Shown here: piece after piece, positions 18,325 through 27,245 of the stretch | How the letters are laid out: each line of letters starts with the position of its first letter | Numbering within the stretch: the stretch's first letter is position 1 | Source: Lacinutrix sp. Hel_I_90 | GTDB lineage: Bacteria; Bacteroidota; Bacteroidia; Flavobacteriales; Flavobacteriaceae | DNA length: 64,000 nt | Direction: 5' to 3' | Assembly: GCF_000934685.1 (NCBI RefSeq) | Contig: NZ_JYNQ01000001.1 | Span: 2,530,501-2,594,500 of the forward strand | The notes under the pieces: generated by a model | What the model was told of the DNA's origin: nothing | What the model saw: only the letters and a program-made list of their open reading frames with translations | The model's database searches: none | Program-made: the position numbers and the translations under genes

Positions 18325-19641
18325 TTAATATCTGTAGTGTTCTGGTTTGTATGGTCCCTCTACTTTTACACCAATATAGTCTGCCTGGTCTTTTTTCAAT
18401 TCAGTTAATTCAACACCAATTTTTTCTAAGTGTAATTTAGCTACTTTTTCATCTAAATGCTTTGGTAACATATAGACGTCATTTTCGTATTTACCGCTGT
18501 TTTTCCATAATTCGATTTGTGCTAACGTCTGGTTAGTAAAAGAGTTACTCATTACAAAACTTGGGTGACCTGTTGCACAGCCAAGATTTACTAAACGCCC
18601 CTCAGCTAAAAGAATAATGTCTTTTCCATCAATAGTGTACTTGTCAACTTGAGGTTTAATGGTGTCTTTAGTATGACCATGATTTTTGTTCAACCAACCC
18701 ATTTGTATTTCGTTATCAAAGTGGCCAATGTTACAAACAATAACTTTGTCTTTCATAGCCTCAAAATGCTCAGCACGAACAATATCTTTATTTCCTGTTG
18801 TAGTAATTACAATATCACTATTGCCAACAACCGTTTCTAATTTTTTAACCTCGAAACCGTCCATAGCCGCTTGTAAAGCACAAATAGGATCTATTTCTGT
18901 AACTGTTACAATACTACCAGCACCTTTAAAAGAGGCAGCAGTACCTTTTCCAACATCACCATAACCACATACCGTTACGCGTTTTCCGGCAAGCATAATA
19001 TCTGTTGCACGACGAATAGCATCTACTGCACTTTCTTTACAACCGTATTTATTATCAAATTTTGATTTTGTTACAGAATCATTTACGTTAATAGCTGGCA
19101 TTGTTAACGTGCCGTTTTTAACACGTTCATAAAGTCTGTGAACACCTGTGGTTGTTTCTTCAGATAAACCTTTAATACCTGCTGATAATTCAGGATATTT
19201 ATCTAAAACCATATTGGTTAAATCACCACCGTCATCAAGAATCATGTTTAACGGCTTACGATCTTCACCAAAGAATAAGGTTTGCTCAATACACCAATCA
19301 AATTCTTCTTCCGTCATGTCTTTCCATGCATAAACAGCAGTTCCTGCCGCTGCAATTGCTGCAGCAGCTTGATCTTGTGTAGAGAAAATGTTACAAGAAC
19401 TCCAAGTTACTTCTGCACCTAAAGCTTGTAGTGTTTCAATTAAAACAGCAGTTTGAATCGTCATGTGCAAGCAACCAGCAATACGCGCACCTTTTAAAGG
19501 TTGCTCATTGTTATATTCTTCACGTAAACTCATTAAACCTGGCATTTCTGCTTCAGCTAATTCAATTTCTTTTCTTCCCCACGCCGCAAGCGACATATCT
19601 TTTACCTTATTAGGTACGTAGACAACTGTTTTAGTACTCAT
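18325..19641 (-). CDS. ahcY: Adenosylhomocysteinase
   Basis: The 438-aa enzyme splits S-adenosylhomocysteine into adenosine and homocysteine, clearing the product of methyltransferases. Visible blocks: [20 protein letters not shown] and [18 protein letters not shown] near the N-terminus, [20 protein letters not shown] at the substrate site, the NAD+ Rossmann motif [12 protein letters not shown] and the end [13 protein letters not shown], which is the classic C-terminus with the cofactor-binding lysine/tyrosine. No SAH riboswitch was recognised in the leader; a -7 motif lies at 19741-19748. Confidence 0.98.
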   Translation of the reverse strand: MSTKTVVYVPNKVKDMSLAAWGRKEIELAEAEMPGLMSLREEYNNEQPLKGARIAGCLHMTIQTAVLIETLQALGAEVTWSSCNIFSTQDQAAAAIAAAGTAVYAWKDMTEEEFDWCIEQTLFFGEDRKPLNMILDDGGDLTNMVLDKYPELSAGIKGLSEETTTGVHRLYERVKNGTLTMPAINVNDSVTKSKFDNKYGCKESAVDAIRRATDIMLAGKRVTVCGYGDVGKGTAASFKGAGSIVTVTEIDPICALQAAMDGFEVKKLETVVGNSDIVITTTGNKDIVRAEHFEAMKDKVIVCNIGHFDNEIQMGWLNKNHGHTKDTIKPQVDKYTIDGKDIILLAEGRLVNLGCATGHPSFVMSNSFTNQTLAQIELWKNSGKYENDVYMLPKHLDEKVAKLHLEKIGVELTELKKDQADYIGVKVEGPYKPEHYRY

Positions 19642-19740
19642 ATTCTTTAGTTCTTAATTTTTATAAAATGAAACGCCTTTGGGATTAGCACTTAAAATGG
19701 TTAAATTCGCTACCAAAATGCAAAATCTGCCAAGGCAGTG

Positions 19741-19748
19741 CAAAGATA
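19741..19748 (-). promoter_or_regulatory. Candidate -7 promoter element for ahcY
   Basis: Minus strand reads TATCTTTG, matching TAnnTTTG, 99 bases upstream of the ahcY ATG; this would give a leader of about 90 nt. Confidence 0.45.
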
Positions 19749-19771
19749 ATCAATAACATTAAGAAAACTAA

Positions 19772-20401
19772 ATGCCACTGTATAAAACCATTAGTGTAAA
19801 TTCACAAACTACTGTTAAAATATGGAAGATTGAAGAGTCTTACAGTGATTTAATAGCACCAATAGCATTAAAACCTGAAAGCGAATTACGTGTATTAGGA
19901 ATGAAAAGTGAATTACATCAACGTGGATTTTTAAGTGTTCGTCATTTGTTAGCCGAATTTGGTTATAGCGATTTAGACTTGTTTTATGATGATAATGGAA
20001 AACCACATCTTAAAGACGGAAAGCACATTTCTATAACACACTCTTTTACATTTTCTGCAGTCATTATTAGTGCTGTTGAAGTGGGAATTGATATTGAAAA
20101 GCAACGCGAAAAAATCGCCATAATAGCAAAGAAGTTTGTGGCGTATGAGTTTCAGTATTTGTCTGAAACTGATGAAGATTATATAAAAAAACTAACAGTT
20201 ATTTGGGGCATTAAAGAGTCGCTTTACAAGCTTTTTGCTACGCCAGGTATGTTGTTTAAAGCGCACTTTTTAGTTATTCCATTTGTGCTTGAAGACAAAA
20301 AAACCAAAGCTTGGATAGATTATAAAGGACTAAAAAAAGACTTCAATGCACAGTTTTTAGAGTTTGAAGGTTTTACCTGTGCTTATACTTTGGCAGAATG
20401 A
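19772..20401 (+). CDS. 4'-phosphopantetheinyl transferase superfamily protein
   Basis: 209 aa of the Sfp type. The two diagnostic motifs are present: VGIDIEKQREK (magnesium-binding Asp/Glu, about residue 108-118) and WGIKESLYK (about 149-157). Such enzymes transfer phosphopantetheine from CoA onto acyl carrier proteins or carrier domains. The stop overlaps the start of the GGGP synthase gene by four bases (ATGA), so the two are translationally coupled. In flavobacteria this seems to be the main carrier-protein transferase; that statement is from general knowledge, not shown here. Confidence 0.9.
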   Translation: MPLYKTISVNSQTTVKIWKIEESYSDLIAPIALKPESELRVLGMKSELHQRGFLSVRHLLAEFGYSDLDLFYDDNGKPHLKDGKHISITHSFTFSAVIISAVEVGIDIEKQREKIAIIAKKFVAYEFQYLSETDEDYIKKLTVIWGIKESLYKLFATPGMLFKAHFLVIPFVLEDKKTKAWIDYKGLKKDFNAQFLEFEGFTCAYTLAE

Positions 20402-21123
20402 AAAGTATTTTAGAAAACATAAGAGCTTCAGCAGAAAGAAAGGAGCGGTTATTAGCTGTTTTAATTGACCCAGATAAGTTTATAATAAAAGAATTAGCAC
20501 AGTTTATAGAGCAGGTAAATAATTCTATTATAACGCATGTTTTTGTTGGAGGAAGTGCGGTAGAAGATAATATTACTCAAGCTTTAGTTTCTGCTATAAA
20601 ACCATTAACAGCGTTACCTATTGTTTTATTCCCAGGCGATGTCTCTCAGATTTCTAATGATGCGGATGCTATTTTATTTTTATCATTGGTCTCTGGTAGA
20701 AATCCAGAATACTTAATAGAGCAACATGTAAAGTCAGTTTCGAAATTACGAAACATGGATTTAGAGGTGATTCCAACGGGCTATATCTTAATTGAAGGCG
20801 GTAAAGAAACAGCAACATTAAAGGTCACAAATACAAAACCATTAAAAGAACAACAACATATTGTAGACACTGCAAAAGCTTCCGAATTATTAGGTATGAA
20901 ATTGATTTATCTTGAAGCGGGAAGTGGCGCACATCTGGAAGTTTCGGCTAAAACAATAAAAGCAGTAAAAGAAGATATTAAAATCCCGCTACTAGTAGGT
21001 GGAGGCATAAGAAGTAAAGTGCAACTTGAAAACGCCTATAGCGCTGGAGCAGATTTAGTAGTCATTGGAACTGCTTTTGAAGACAACGCAGGTTTTTTCG
21101 AAGAATTAAGTGATATAAAATAA
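20398..21123 (+). CDS. Geranylgeranylglyceryl phosphate synthase family protein
   Basis: The 241-aa TIM barrel joins a polyprenyl diphosphate to glycerol-1-phosphate through an ether bond. Visible signatures: LLAVLIDPDKF near the N-terminus, THVFVGGSAVEDN, LPIVLFPGDVSQIS, IPTGYILIEGG and the phosphate-binding end LLVGGGIRSKVQLENAYSAGA, in blocks. The family is best known from archaeal membrane lipids (GGGPS) and Bacillus PcrB; Bacteroidota carry their own GGGPS group. Overlap with the phosphopantetheinyl transferase gene by four bases. Product chain length cannot be read from the sequence. Confidence 0.93.
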   Translation: MKSILENIRASAERKERLLAVLIDPDKFIIKELAQFIEQVNNSIITHVFVGGSAVEDNITQALVSAIKPLTALPIVLFPGDVSQISNDADAILFLSLVSGRNPEYLIEQHVKSVSKLRNMDLEVIPTGYILIEGGKETATLKVTNTKPLKEQQHIVDTAKASELLGMKLIYLEAGSGAHLEVSAKTIKAVKEDIKIPLLVGGGIRSKVQLENAYSAGADLVVIGTAFEDNAGFFEELSDIK

Positions 21124-21137
21124 CCAACGGAATAGAT

Positions 21138-21186
21138 AAGGGGTTGTACTCAAAAGGATGCGTGAGCAGTCTAAACCTCTTTTTTC
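21138..21186 (+). terminator. Terminator hairpin after the GGGP synthase gene
   Basis: GGGGTT (21140-21145) pairs with AACCTC (21174-21179) with one wobble, enclosing a smaller CTC/GAG stem, and is followed by a T run reaching 21185. It separates the lipid genes from the thiamine genes. Confidence 0.6.
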
Positions 21187-21210
21187 TAATCTCTAATAGC
21201 TTATAAAAAC

Positions 21211-21471
21211 ATGAAAATATCAGTAGAGTTAACACTTAGTCCGTTACAAAATGAATTTGAGCCAGCAATTATTCATTTTATAAAAAAACTTAGAGCTTCA
21301 AATTTAAAAGTACTGGAAAACCCTTTAAGCACTCAAGTCTATGGGGACTATGATAGCGTGATGCAGGTGCTTAATACAGAAATAAAAGAAGCCTTCGCGT
21401 TAATGGACAAAGGATTACTATTCATGAAGATTGTAAAAACTGATAGGCACGACTATGAATCACATTTTTGA
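21211..21471 (+). CDS. YkoF/MTH1187-like thiamine-binding protein
   Basis: 86 aa: MKISVELTLSPLQNEFEPAI with a small alpha/beta fold and DKGLLFMKIVKTDRHDYES at the end. This matches the thiamine/HMP-binding YkoF family, whose Bacillus member binds thiamine. No signal peptide, so cytoplasmic. The gene overlaps the PnuC-type transporter gene by 17 bases and opens a tight row of genes leading to a TPP-riboswitch-controlled receptor, which fits a thiamine salvage role. A TPP riboswitch is not seen directly in front of this gene. Confidence 0.8.
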   Translation: MKISVELTLSPLQNEFEPAIIHFIKKLRASNLKVLENPLSTQVYGDYDSVMQVLNTEIKEAFALMDKGLLFMKIVKTDRHDYESHF

Positions 21472-22087
21472 TTTACTCTTTAGTCAGTATGCCGATTACG
21501 AAACTGTAGACATTGTTTTAGAAATTGTGGCTGTTATTTTTGGTTTTTTGTCGGTTTTGTATTCTAAACAGAATAACATTCTTGTGTTTCCAACAGGTAT
21601 TGTAAGTACGCTTATTTTTGTCTATCTCTTGCTTAAATGGGAACTTTTGGGCGATATGATGATTAATGCATACTATTTTATCATGAGTGTTTATGGATGG
21701 TATATTTGGAGTAGTAAAGTAGGTCACACTCAAGTTACTCCAATTTCCGCCACAACGAGAAAGGAAAAAAAATGGGGGATTGTGCTATTTATAACGACCT
21801 TACTTTTCGTTTTTATTATATATAACGCATTTGGGAAGTGGACAAGTTGGATTGCTTATGTAGATACCTTAACAACTGCTATTTTCTTTGTCGGGATGTG
21901 GCTCATGGCTAAGCGTAAAATAGAAAACTGGTTACTTTGGATTATTGGTGATCTTATTTCTATTCCTTTATATTTGTATAAAGGCTTTACATTTACCAGT
22001 TTTCAATATTTAGTATTTACAATTGTTGCGATATATGGCTATTTACAATGGAAGAAAATCTTAAACAAGAACCTACAAACTGTATAA
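21455..22087 (+). CDS. PnuC-family transporter, probably thiamine (PnuT)
   Basis: 210 aa with about seven hydrophobic segments and the PnuC-family blocks NNILVFPTGIVSTLIFVYLL, then YYFIMSVYGWYIWSS and the W-rich SWIAYVDTLTTAIFFVGMWL plus NWLLWIIGDLISIPLYLYKG. Family members carry nicotinamide riboside (PnuC) or thiamine (PnuT) by facilitated diffusion. The YkoF-like neighbour upstream and the TPP riboswitch with TonB receptor downstream favour thiamine. The gene overlaps both neighbours, the downstream kinase gene by 40 bases, which points to tight translational coupling. Confidence 0.88.
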   Translation: MNHIFDLLFSQYADYETVDIVLEIVAVIFGFLSVLYSKQNNILVFPTGIVSTLIFVYLLLKWELLGDMMINAYYFIMSVYGWYIWSSKVGHTQVTPISATTRKEKKWGIVLFITTLLFVFIIYNAFGKWTSWIAYVDTLTTAIFFVGMWLMAKRKIENWLLWIIGDLISIPLYLYKGFTFTSFQYLVFTIVAIYGYLQWKKILNKNLQTV

Positions 22088-22617
22088 AAATCGTTTTGGT
22101 AGGTCCGGAATCTACGGGAAAAACAACATTGTCTAGGCAGTTAGCGCGTTATTATAATTCGGTTTGGGTGCCTGAGTATGCGCGTGAATACCTTCAGAAA
22201 AAATGGAACAATGAACGTAAAACTTGTGAACCAGTAGATTTATTGCCCATAGCAATGGGTCAAATGAAACAAGAAAATGCGCTGGCAAAAAAAACAGATA
22301 CGGTATTGATTTGCGATACTAATTTGCTGGAAACTAAAGTGTATTCCGAAGAGTATTACTCAGGGATCTGTGATCCCGTTATAGAAAAATACGCGTTAAA
22401 GAACACCTACGATTTATACTTTTTAACGTATATTGACACGCCTTGGGAAGGTGACGATTTGCGAGATAAACCCGAAGAGAGAGCAAAGATGTTTAAGGCA
22501 TTTGAAGTGACTTTAGAAAAGCATAATAAACCTTATGTTTTGTTAAAGGGCGATAAAAAAACACGTTTGGAAATGGCGATAAAACATATTGATAAATTAT
22601 TGAATAATAAGCATTGA
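22048..22617 (+). CDS. NadR-like P-loop kinase (AAA_28)
   Basis: 189 aa with the P-loop VLVGPESTGKTTLSRQLARY (about residues 16-35) and PEYAREYL, the signature of the ribosylnicotinamide kinase domain of NadR; ICDTNLLETKVYSEEYY is the Walker B-like region. NadR kinases phosphorylate nicotinamide riboside and so trap it after PnuC import. In this thiamine-like setting the enzyme might instead act on thiamine. No adenylyltransferase or HTH domain of full NadR is present. Its start lies 40 bases inside the transporter gene and its stop overlaps the DUF4301 start. Confidence 0.85.
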   Translation: MEENLKQEPTNCIKIVLVGPESTGKTTLSRQLARYYNSVWVPEYAREYLQKKWNNERKTCEPVDLLPIAMGQMKQENALAKKTDTVLICDTNLLETKVYSEEYYSGICDPVIEKYALKNTYDLYFLTYIDTPWEGDDLRDKPEERAKMFKAFEVTLEKHNKPYVLLKGDKKTRLEMAIKHIDKLLNNKH

Positions 22618-24167
22618 ATTTTACAGAAACACATATAAAACAGATTGAAAGTAAAGGTTTAACTGTTGCTAAAGTTAGAAAGCAATTAGAGTTATTTAAA
22701 ACGGGTTTACCTTATGTGAATTTAAAGTCTGCAGCAGTTTTAGGTGATGGTATTATACAATTTTCAGAAAAAGAGAGCCAGTATTTTTCAGTGTATTACG
22801 AAAATAAAAAAGACACGTTAGATATTGTAAAATTTGTTCCAGCCTCCGGGGCAGCCACCAGAATGTTTGAGTTTTTATTTGAGTTCTTAGAAAGCTATTC
22901 AGTAAAAAAAGAAAGTATCAACGCCTATATTAATAAACATAAGGACTCAGAGTTATCACTATTTTTGGTTGGTTTAGAAAAATTGCCGTTCTACGAGACA
23001 CTTATAGAGGCAGTTAAAACTAATTGTCCTGATTACAGCGTATTACCTAGAGATGAACAAGTGTTGATTTTAGTAAAAACCTTGTTAGCCGAAGATCAGT
23101 TGAATTATAGTTTTTATCCTAAGGGGCTGTTGCCTTTTCATAAGTATAGAGACCATTTAGCTACTGCTTTCGAGGAACATTTATTTGAATCCGCACTTTA
23201 CGCGGCTACAAATAATAGAGCAAAACTTCATTTTACCATTTCAGAAAGTCATAAACCTATTTTTGAAAACGAATTTAAAAGAATAAAAGAGGTTGTTGAA
23301 CGTAAAACCAAAACAAAGTTTGATATTAGTTTTTCTTGTCAAAAGGAATCTACAGATACTATCGCCGTAAATTCAGAAAATGAAGTGGTAATAGCTGCAG
23401 ATGATAGTCTGCATTTTCGACCTTCTGGACACGGCGCTTTGTTAGAAAATTTAAATGCTATAGCAGCAGATATTATTTTTATAAAAAACATAGATAATGT
23501 TGTTGTTTTTAAATATGAAGCTGAGGTTGCTAAACATAAAAAAATATTGGCAGGTATCCTTTTAGAAATCCAAGGTCAAGCCTTCAAATATTTAAAAGTA
23601 TTGGAAGAAGAGGAGAGTTCTGAAAAGGATTTATTAGAAATCTCAAGATTTGTACGTAAAAAGTTAAACGTCATTTTTCCTGATGCGTTTGAAAAATTTT
23701 CTAAAAAACACCAAGTAGCTTATTTAAAAGAAAAATTAAACAGACCTATTCGTGTTTGTGGTATGGTGAAAAATGAGGGGGAACCTGGTGGGGGACCGTT
23801 CTGGGTTAAAGGTGAAAGTGGGGAAGTCTCTTTACAAATTGTGGAATCTGCACAAATCGATAAAAAAAATAGTTATCAAAAAAACATTCTAAAAAATGCC
23901 GTCTATTTTAATCCAGTTGATTTGGTTTGTGGCATAAAAGATTATCAAGGTAACGTTTTTGATTTAGCCCAGTTCGTAGATGAAAAAAGTGCATTTATTA
24001 CCATGAAAACAAAAACAGGAAAAGATATTAAAGCATTAGAATTGCCTGGACTTTGGAATGGGAGTATGGCCAATTGGAATACTATTTTTGTTGAAGTACC
24101 AATTATTACTTTTAATCCAGTAAAAACAGTTACTAACTTACTAAAACCAACACATCAGGTAGACTAA
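22614..24167 (+). CDS. DUF4301 family protein
   Basis: 517 aa beginning at a TTG that overlaps the TGA of the kinase gene (TTGA), giving MNFTETHIKQIESKGLT. The sequence VKFVPASGAATRMFEFLFEF resembles the glycine/arginine loop of nucleotidyl-transferase-like folds, and the C-terminal half has CGMVKNEGEPGGGPFWVKG and SAQIDKKNSYQKNIL. These blocks are those of DUF4301, a Bacteroidota family of unknown function. It is coupled to ArfB downstream by a one-base overlap (TAATG). No signal peptide or membrane segment. Confidence 0.85.
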   Translation: MNFTETHIKQIESKGLTVAKVRKQLELFKTGLPYVNLKSAAVLGDGIIQFSEKESQYFSVYYENKKDTLDIVKFVPASGAATRMFEFLFEFLESYSVKKESINAYINKHKDSELSLFLVGLEKLPFYETLIEAVKTNCPDYSVLPRDEQVLILVKTLLAEDQLNYSFYPKGLLPFHKYRDHLATAFEEHLFESALYAATNNRAKLHFTISESHKPIFENEFKRIKEVVERKTKTKFDISFSCQKESTDTIAVNSENEVVIAADDSLHFRPSGHGALLENLNAIAADIIFIKNIDNVVVFKYEAEVAKHKKILAGILLEIQGQAFKYLKVLEEEESSEKDLLEISRFVRKKLNVIFPDAFEKFSKKHQVAYLKEKLNRPIRVCGMVKNEGEPGGGPFWVKGESGEVSLQIVESAQIDKKNSYQKNILKNAVYFNPVDLVCGIKDYQGNVFDLAQFVDEKSAFITMKTKTGKDIKALELPGLWNGSMANWNTIFVEVPIITFNPVKTVTNLLKPTHQVD

Positions 24168-24574
24168 TGTTTAACGAAGAAGCACTCATAAAAGAATTTA
24201 ATTTCAAAGGCATACGGAGTTCAGGAAGCGGCGGGCAACATGTAAACAAAGTCTCTACTAAAATTGAACTGTCTATCAATGTATTACAATCTTCAGTATT
24301 AACGGAAGAACAAAAAGCTACAATTTTAGAAAAACTATCAAACCGACTCACAAAAGACGGGGTGTTAATGCTACAATGTGGTGAAAGTAGAAGCCAATAT
24401 AGAAATAAGAATTTAGCGATTGTCAGGGCAATTCAGTTACTAAAATCGGCCTTAATCATTCAAAAAAAGCGTTTGCGAACAAAAATACCTAAGGCTGTCG
24501 TTATGAAAAGACTCAAAAACAAACGTGTGAAATCAGAAAGAAAAGCGACTCGACGAAAACCAGATTTGGATTAG
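24167..24574 (+). CDS. arfB: Alternative ribosome-rescue factor ArfB (peptidyl-tRNA hydrolase)
   Basis: 135 aa. The release-factor loop GGQ is at about residues 22-24 inside RSSGSGGQHVNKVSTKIEL, and the C-terminus is a lysine/arginine-rich tail (KRLRTKIPKAVVMKRLKNKR region) that in ArfB enters the mRNA channel of stalled ribosomes. There is no stop-codon-recognition domain, which separates it from RF1 and RF2. It hydrolyses peptidyl-tRNA on non-stop complexes. Coupled to DUF4301; its own downstream space leads to the TPP riboswitch. Confidence 0.93.
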   Translation: MFNEEALIKEFNFKGIRSSGSGGQHVNKVSTKIELSINVLQSSVLTEEQKATILEKLSNRLTKDGVLMLQCGESRSQYRNKNLAIVRAIQLLKSALIIQKKRLRTKIPKAVVMKRLKNKRVKSERKATRRKPDLD

Positions 24575-24667
24575 TTTTTTCCCTTCGAATAGCGTCAGTT
24601 TTTGAACCAAAAGACTATAAAGTAGCAAAAAGGAGTTACTTAGCATTTAAAATCAAAAAATCTATCC

Positions 24668-24675
24668 TACCTTTG
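24668..24675 (+). promoter_or_regulatory. -7 promoter element upstream of the TPP riboswitch
   Basis: TACCTTTG, an exact TAnnTTTG match, ends about 10 bases before the first riboswitch stem, exactly where a promoter for a riboswitch-led transcript should be. Confidence 0.65.
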
Positions 24676-24684
24676 TAATGTTCT

Positions 24685-24765
24685 CAAAAAAGGGGTGCCA
24701 TAATATCGGCTGAGATCATACCCACTGAACCTAGAACAGGTAATGCTGTTTAGGAATATTAAGAA
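24685..24765 (+). ncRNA. TPP riboswitch (THI element)
   Basis: The conserved thi-box parts occur in order: GGGGTGCC (24692-24699), GGCTGAGAT (24708-24716), ACCC (24720-24723), TGAACCT (24726-24732), the ACAGGTAATGCTGTT stem-loop (24736-24750) and TTAGGAA (24750-24756). They form the two-armed thiamine-pyrophosphate aptamer. The receptor ATG is about 155 bases downstream; the expression platform could not be resolved, as no clear terminator with a T run follows. Expected effect: less receptor when TPP is plentiful. Confidence 0.95.
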
Positions 24766-24918
24766 TTATAAATGTCTCTTCGAGCAAGATTGAAATGAAA
24801 CTATTTTTTCATTGAAAGTACAATGTCAGGTCAGCGCAAAGTTTCTATTATAATTCCAGTTAATTTTTATATTAAAGAATAATCACCTCTTTTTATTCGT
24901 AATTTAAATGTATTTCGA

Positions 24919-27174
24919 ATGAAATTTAATTTCAAAAAACCAGTTTTATTTTTAGTGCTTTTAGTAGCAGCAGATGTTCTATCAGCTCAGGAAATAAAGC
25001 AAGACTCCACTAAAGTTGAAACCTTAGAAGAAGTGTTAATCCAGTCTATTCGCGTAGACGCCGATTCGCCAATCACGCACTCTAATATAAGTAAAGAAGC
25101 CCTTGAAAAGCGTAATTTAGGTCAGGACATTCCTATTCTTCTTAATTATTTGCCATCTGTTGTGACTACCAGTGATGCAGGAGCAGGAATTGGTTACACG
25201 GGTATTCGCGTGCGTGGTATTAGTTCACAATCTACAAATGTTACGATCAATGGTATTCCATATAACGATGCTGAAAGTTTAGGAACCTTTTGGGTTAATT
25301 TGGGAGATTTTACCTCTTCGATAGAAAGTTTGCAACTCCAACGCGGTGTGGGAACGTCTACTAATGGTTCTGGTGCTTTTGGAGCTAGTATAAATGTACT
25401 AACAGATGCTGTGTCTAAAGCGGCTAATGGTGAAATTGCAAACAGTTTTGGGAGTTTTAATACCAGAAAACATACTGTAAAATACAGTACAGGTTTATTA
25501 AATGACCATTTTGAAATAGCGGGAAGGTTGTCTCAAGTAAATTCAGATGGTTATATAGATCGCGCGTCTTCAGATTTGAAATCATATTTTTTACAAGGGT
25601 CATACGTTGATGATAATACTTTAATTAAAGCGATTGCTTTTGGTGGTAAAGAAGTTACTTACCAATCTTGGTATGGTTTTGATCCAGCATCTATTGCTGC
25701 AATTGGAGAGAATCCTAATTTAGACGAAAACAGAACTTTTAATATTGCAGGAATACAGTTTGACGACGCTGGTAATTTTGAAGGCTATTATGACAATCAA
25801 GTTGATAATTATAATCAAGACCATTACCAACTACACTGGAACGAAAAGTGGGACAATAATTGGTCCTCTAACATAGGGTTAAATTATACCTACGGAAGAG
25901 GTTATTATGAAGAATATGTAGATAATTATTTATATTCTAATATTTATTTTGGACCAGATGCTCAATTTAGTTTTCTAAGTCTAGAACCAATTACTGTAAA
26001 TGGTGAAACAGTAGATTCTCAAGATTATGTGAGAAGACGCTGGCTAGACAATAATTTCTATGTAATAAATACGAATATAAATTATAAAGACGAAGCACTA
26101 AATTTAACAGCGGGTTTTTCTTACAGTACCTATCATGGTGATCATTTTGGTGAGGTAATTTGGTCGCAATACGCCATGAACTCTAACATTAGAGACCGTT
26201 ATTACGATGGCGATGGGGACAAATACGATTTTAGTGCTTTTGCCAAAGCAACCTACCAACTAAACGATAAACTAAGTTTATATGGTGATTTGCAGGTGCG
26301 TACCGTAAATTATGATACTAGTGGAATAAATTCGGACTTGGTGTTGTTTGAAATTGATAAAACCTACAGTTTCTTCAACCCAAAAGCAGGATTGTCATAC
26401 AATTTAAATGACCAAAACAACTTCTATTTTTCCTATGCAAGAGCGAATAGAGAAGCCAGTAGGAGTGATTTTGAAGGTAACCCAGACATCAAGCCAGAGC
26501 AATTAAATGACTTCGAATTAGGCTGGAGACATAAAGCAAATACATTTACATTTAATGCTAATATGTACTACATGCTTTATAACGAGCAATTAGTATTAAC
26601 AGGCGGAATTGATGATGTAGGAGCTCCTATTCGTGGTAATTCTGGTAATAGTTCGCGTTTAGGAATAGAATTAGAAGGGCTTATAAAAGTGACTGATAAG
26701 TTTAGTCTGCAACCAAATATGACATTGAGTTCTAACAAAAATGATGAAACCGTGGTGTCTAGAGATGGTGCTTTGGTTAACTTAGGGGAAACTAATATTT
26801 CGTTCTCACCAGAAGTTATTGCAAGCAATGCCTTGGTTTTTCAACCAATAGAAAACCTTCAGCTTTCATTTTTAAGTAAATATGTGGGAGAACAATTTAT
26901 GGGAAATACAGATTCTGAAGCGTCAAAACTGGAAAGCTATTTTGTGAATGATTTTAATGTCACGTATGAGATTAAAATGACTAAAATTTTCAAATCTATT
27001 CTATTATCGGGGCTGGTTAATAATATTTTTGGTGAAGCATATGTCTCTAATGGTTACTACTATAGCTATGATGACGATTTTTCAGTACCAGGAACAATAA
27101 CAACCATTGAAGGTGCAGGCTATTACCCGCAGGCTAAGCGAAACTTCTTATTAGGAGCTACCTTAAAGTTTTAG
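24919..27174 (+). CDS. TonB-dependent receptor, probable thiamine uptake
   Basis: 751 aa. Signal peptide (about residues 1-23, ...LSAQ), a TonB-box-like LEEVLIQS region, a plug domain (about 50-165: YTGIRVRGISSQSTNVTING and LQRGVGTSTNGSGAFGASIN) and a 22-strand barrel ending in QAKRNFLLGATLKF. There is no carboxypeptidase-like N-terminal domain and no SusD partner, so it is a vitamin/siderophore-type receptor. The TPP riboswitch in its leader makes thiamine or a derivative the probable substrate, with the PnuT-like protein as inner-membrane step. Confidence 0.93.
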   Translation: MKFNFKKPVLFLVLLVAADVLSAQEIKQDSTKVETLEEVLIQSIRVDADSPITHSNISKEALEKRNLGQDIPILLNYLPSVVTTSDAGAGIGYTGIRVRGISSQSTNVTINGIPYNDAESLGTFWVNLGDFTSSIESLQLQRGVGTSTNGSGAFGASINVLTDAVSKAANGEIANSFGSFNTRKHTVKYSTGLLNDHFEIAGRLSQVNSDGYIDRASSDLKSYFLQGSYVDDNTLIKAIAFGGKEVTYQSWYGFDPASIAAIGENPNLDENRTFNIAGIQFDDAGNFEGYYDNQVDNYNQDHYQLHWNEKWDNNWSSNIGLNYTYGRGYYEEYVDNYLYSNIYFGPDAQFSFLSLEPITVNGETVDSQDYVRRRWLDNNFYVINTNINYKDEALNLTAGFSYSTYHGDHFGEVIWSQYAMNSNIRDRYYDGDGDKYDFSAFAKATYQLNDKLSLYGDLQVRTVNYDTSGINSDLVLFEIDKTYSFFNPKAGLSYNLNDQNNFYFSYARANREASRSDFEGNPDIKPEQLNDFELGWRHKANTFTFNANMYYMLYNEQLVLTGGIDDVGAPIRGNSGNSSRLGIELEGLIKVTDKFSLQPNMTLSSNKNDETVVSRDGALVNLGETNISFSPEVIASNALVFQPIENLQLSFLSKYVGEQFMGNTDSEASKLESYFVNDFNVTYEIKMTKIFKSILLSGLVNNIFGEAYVSNGYYYSYDDDFSVPGTITTIEGAGYYPQAKRNFLLGATLKF

Positions 27175-27216
27175 ATAAAGTATAATTAATCAGTTTTAAC
27201 CAAAAACTCACCTAAT

Positions 27217-27245
27217 AAAAGACAGTCCTAAGGGCTGTCTTTTTT
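27217..27245. terminator. Bidirectional terminator after the thiamine receptor
   Basis: AAAAGACAGTCC (27217-27228) pairs with 27232-27243 with one G-T pair, loop TAA, then a T run. It overlaps the stop of the convergent lipoprotein gene. Confidence 0.8.

Noticed and set aside
18649-18964. Two overlapping plus-strand ORFs inside ahcY
   Set aside because: Antisense shadows of a certain, fully conserved enzyme gene.
21138-21186. Second TPP riboswitch before the YkoF-like gene
   Set aside because: GGGGTT and a GAG are present, but CTGAGA, ACCC and the GAACCT/TAATGC parts are missing; it is a terminator hairpin.
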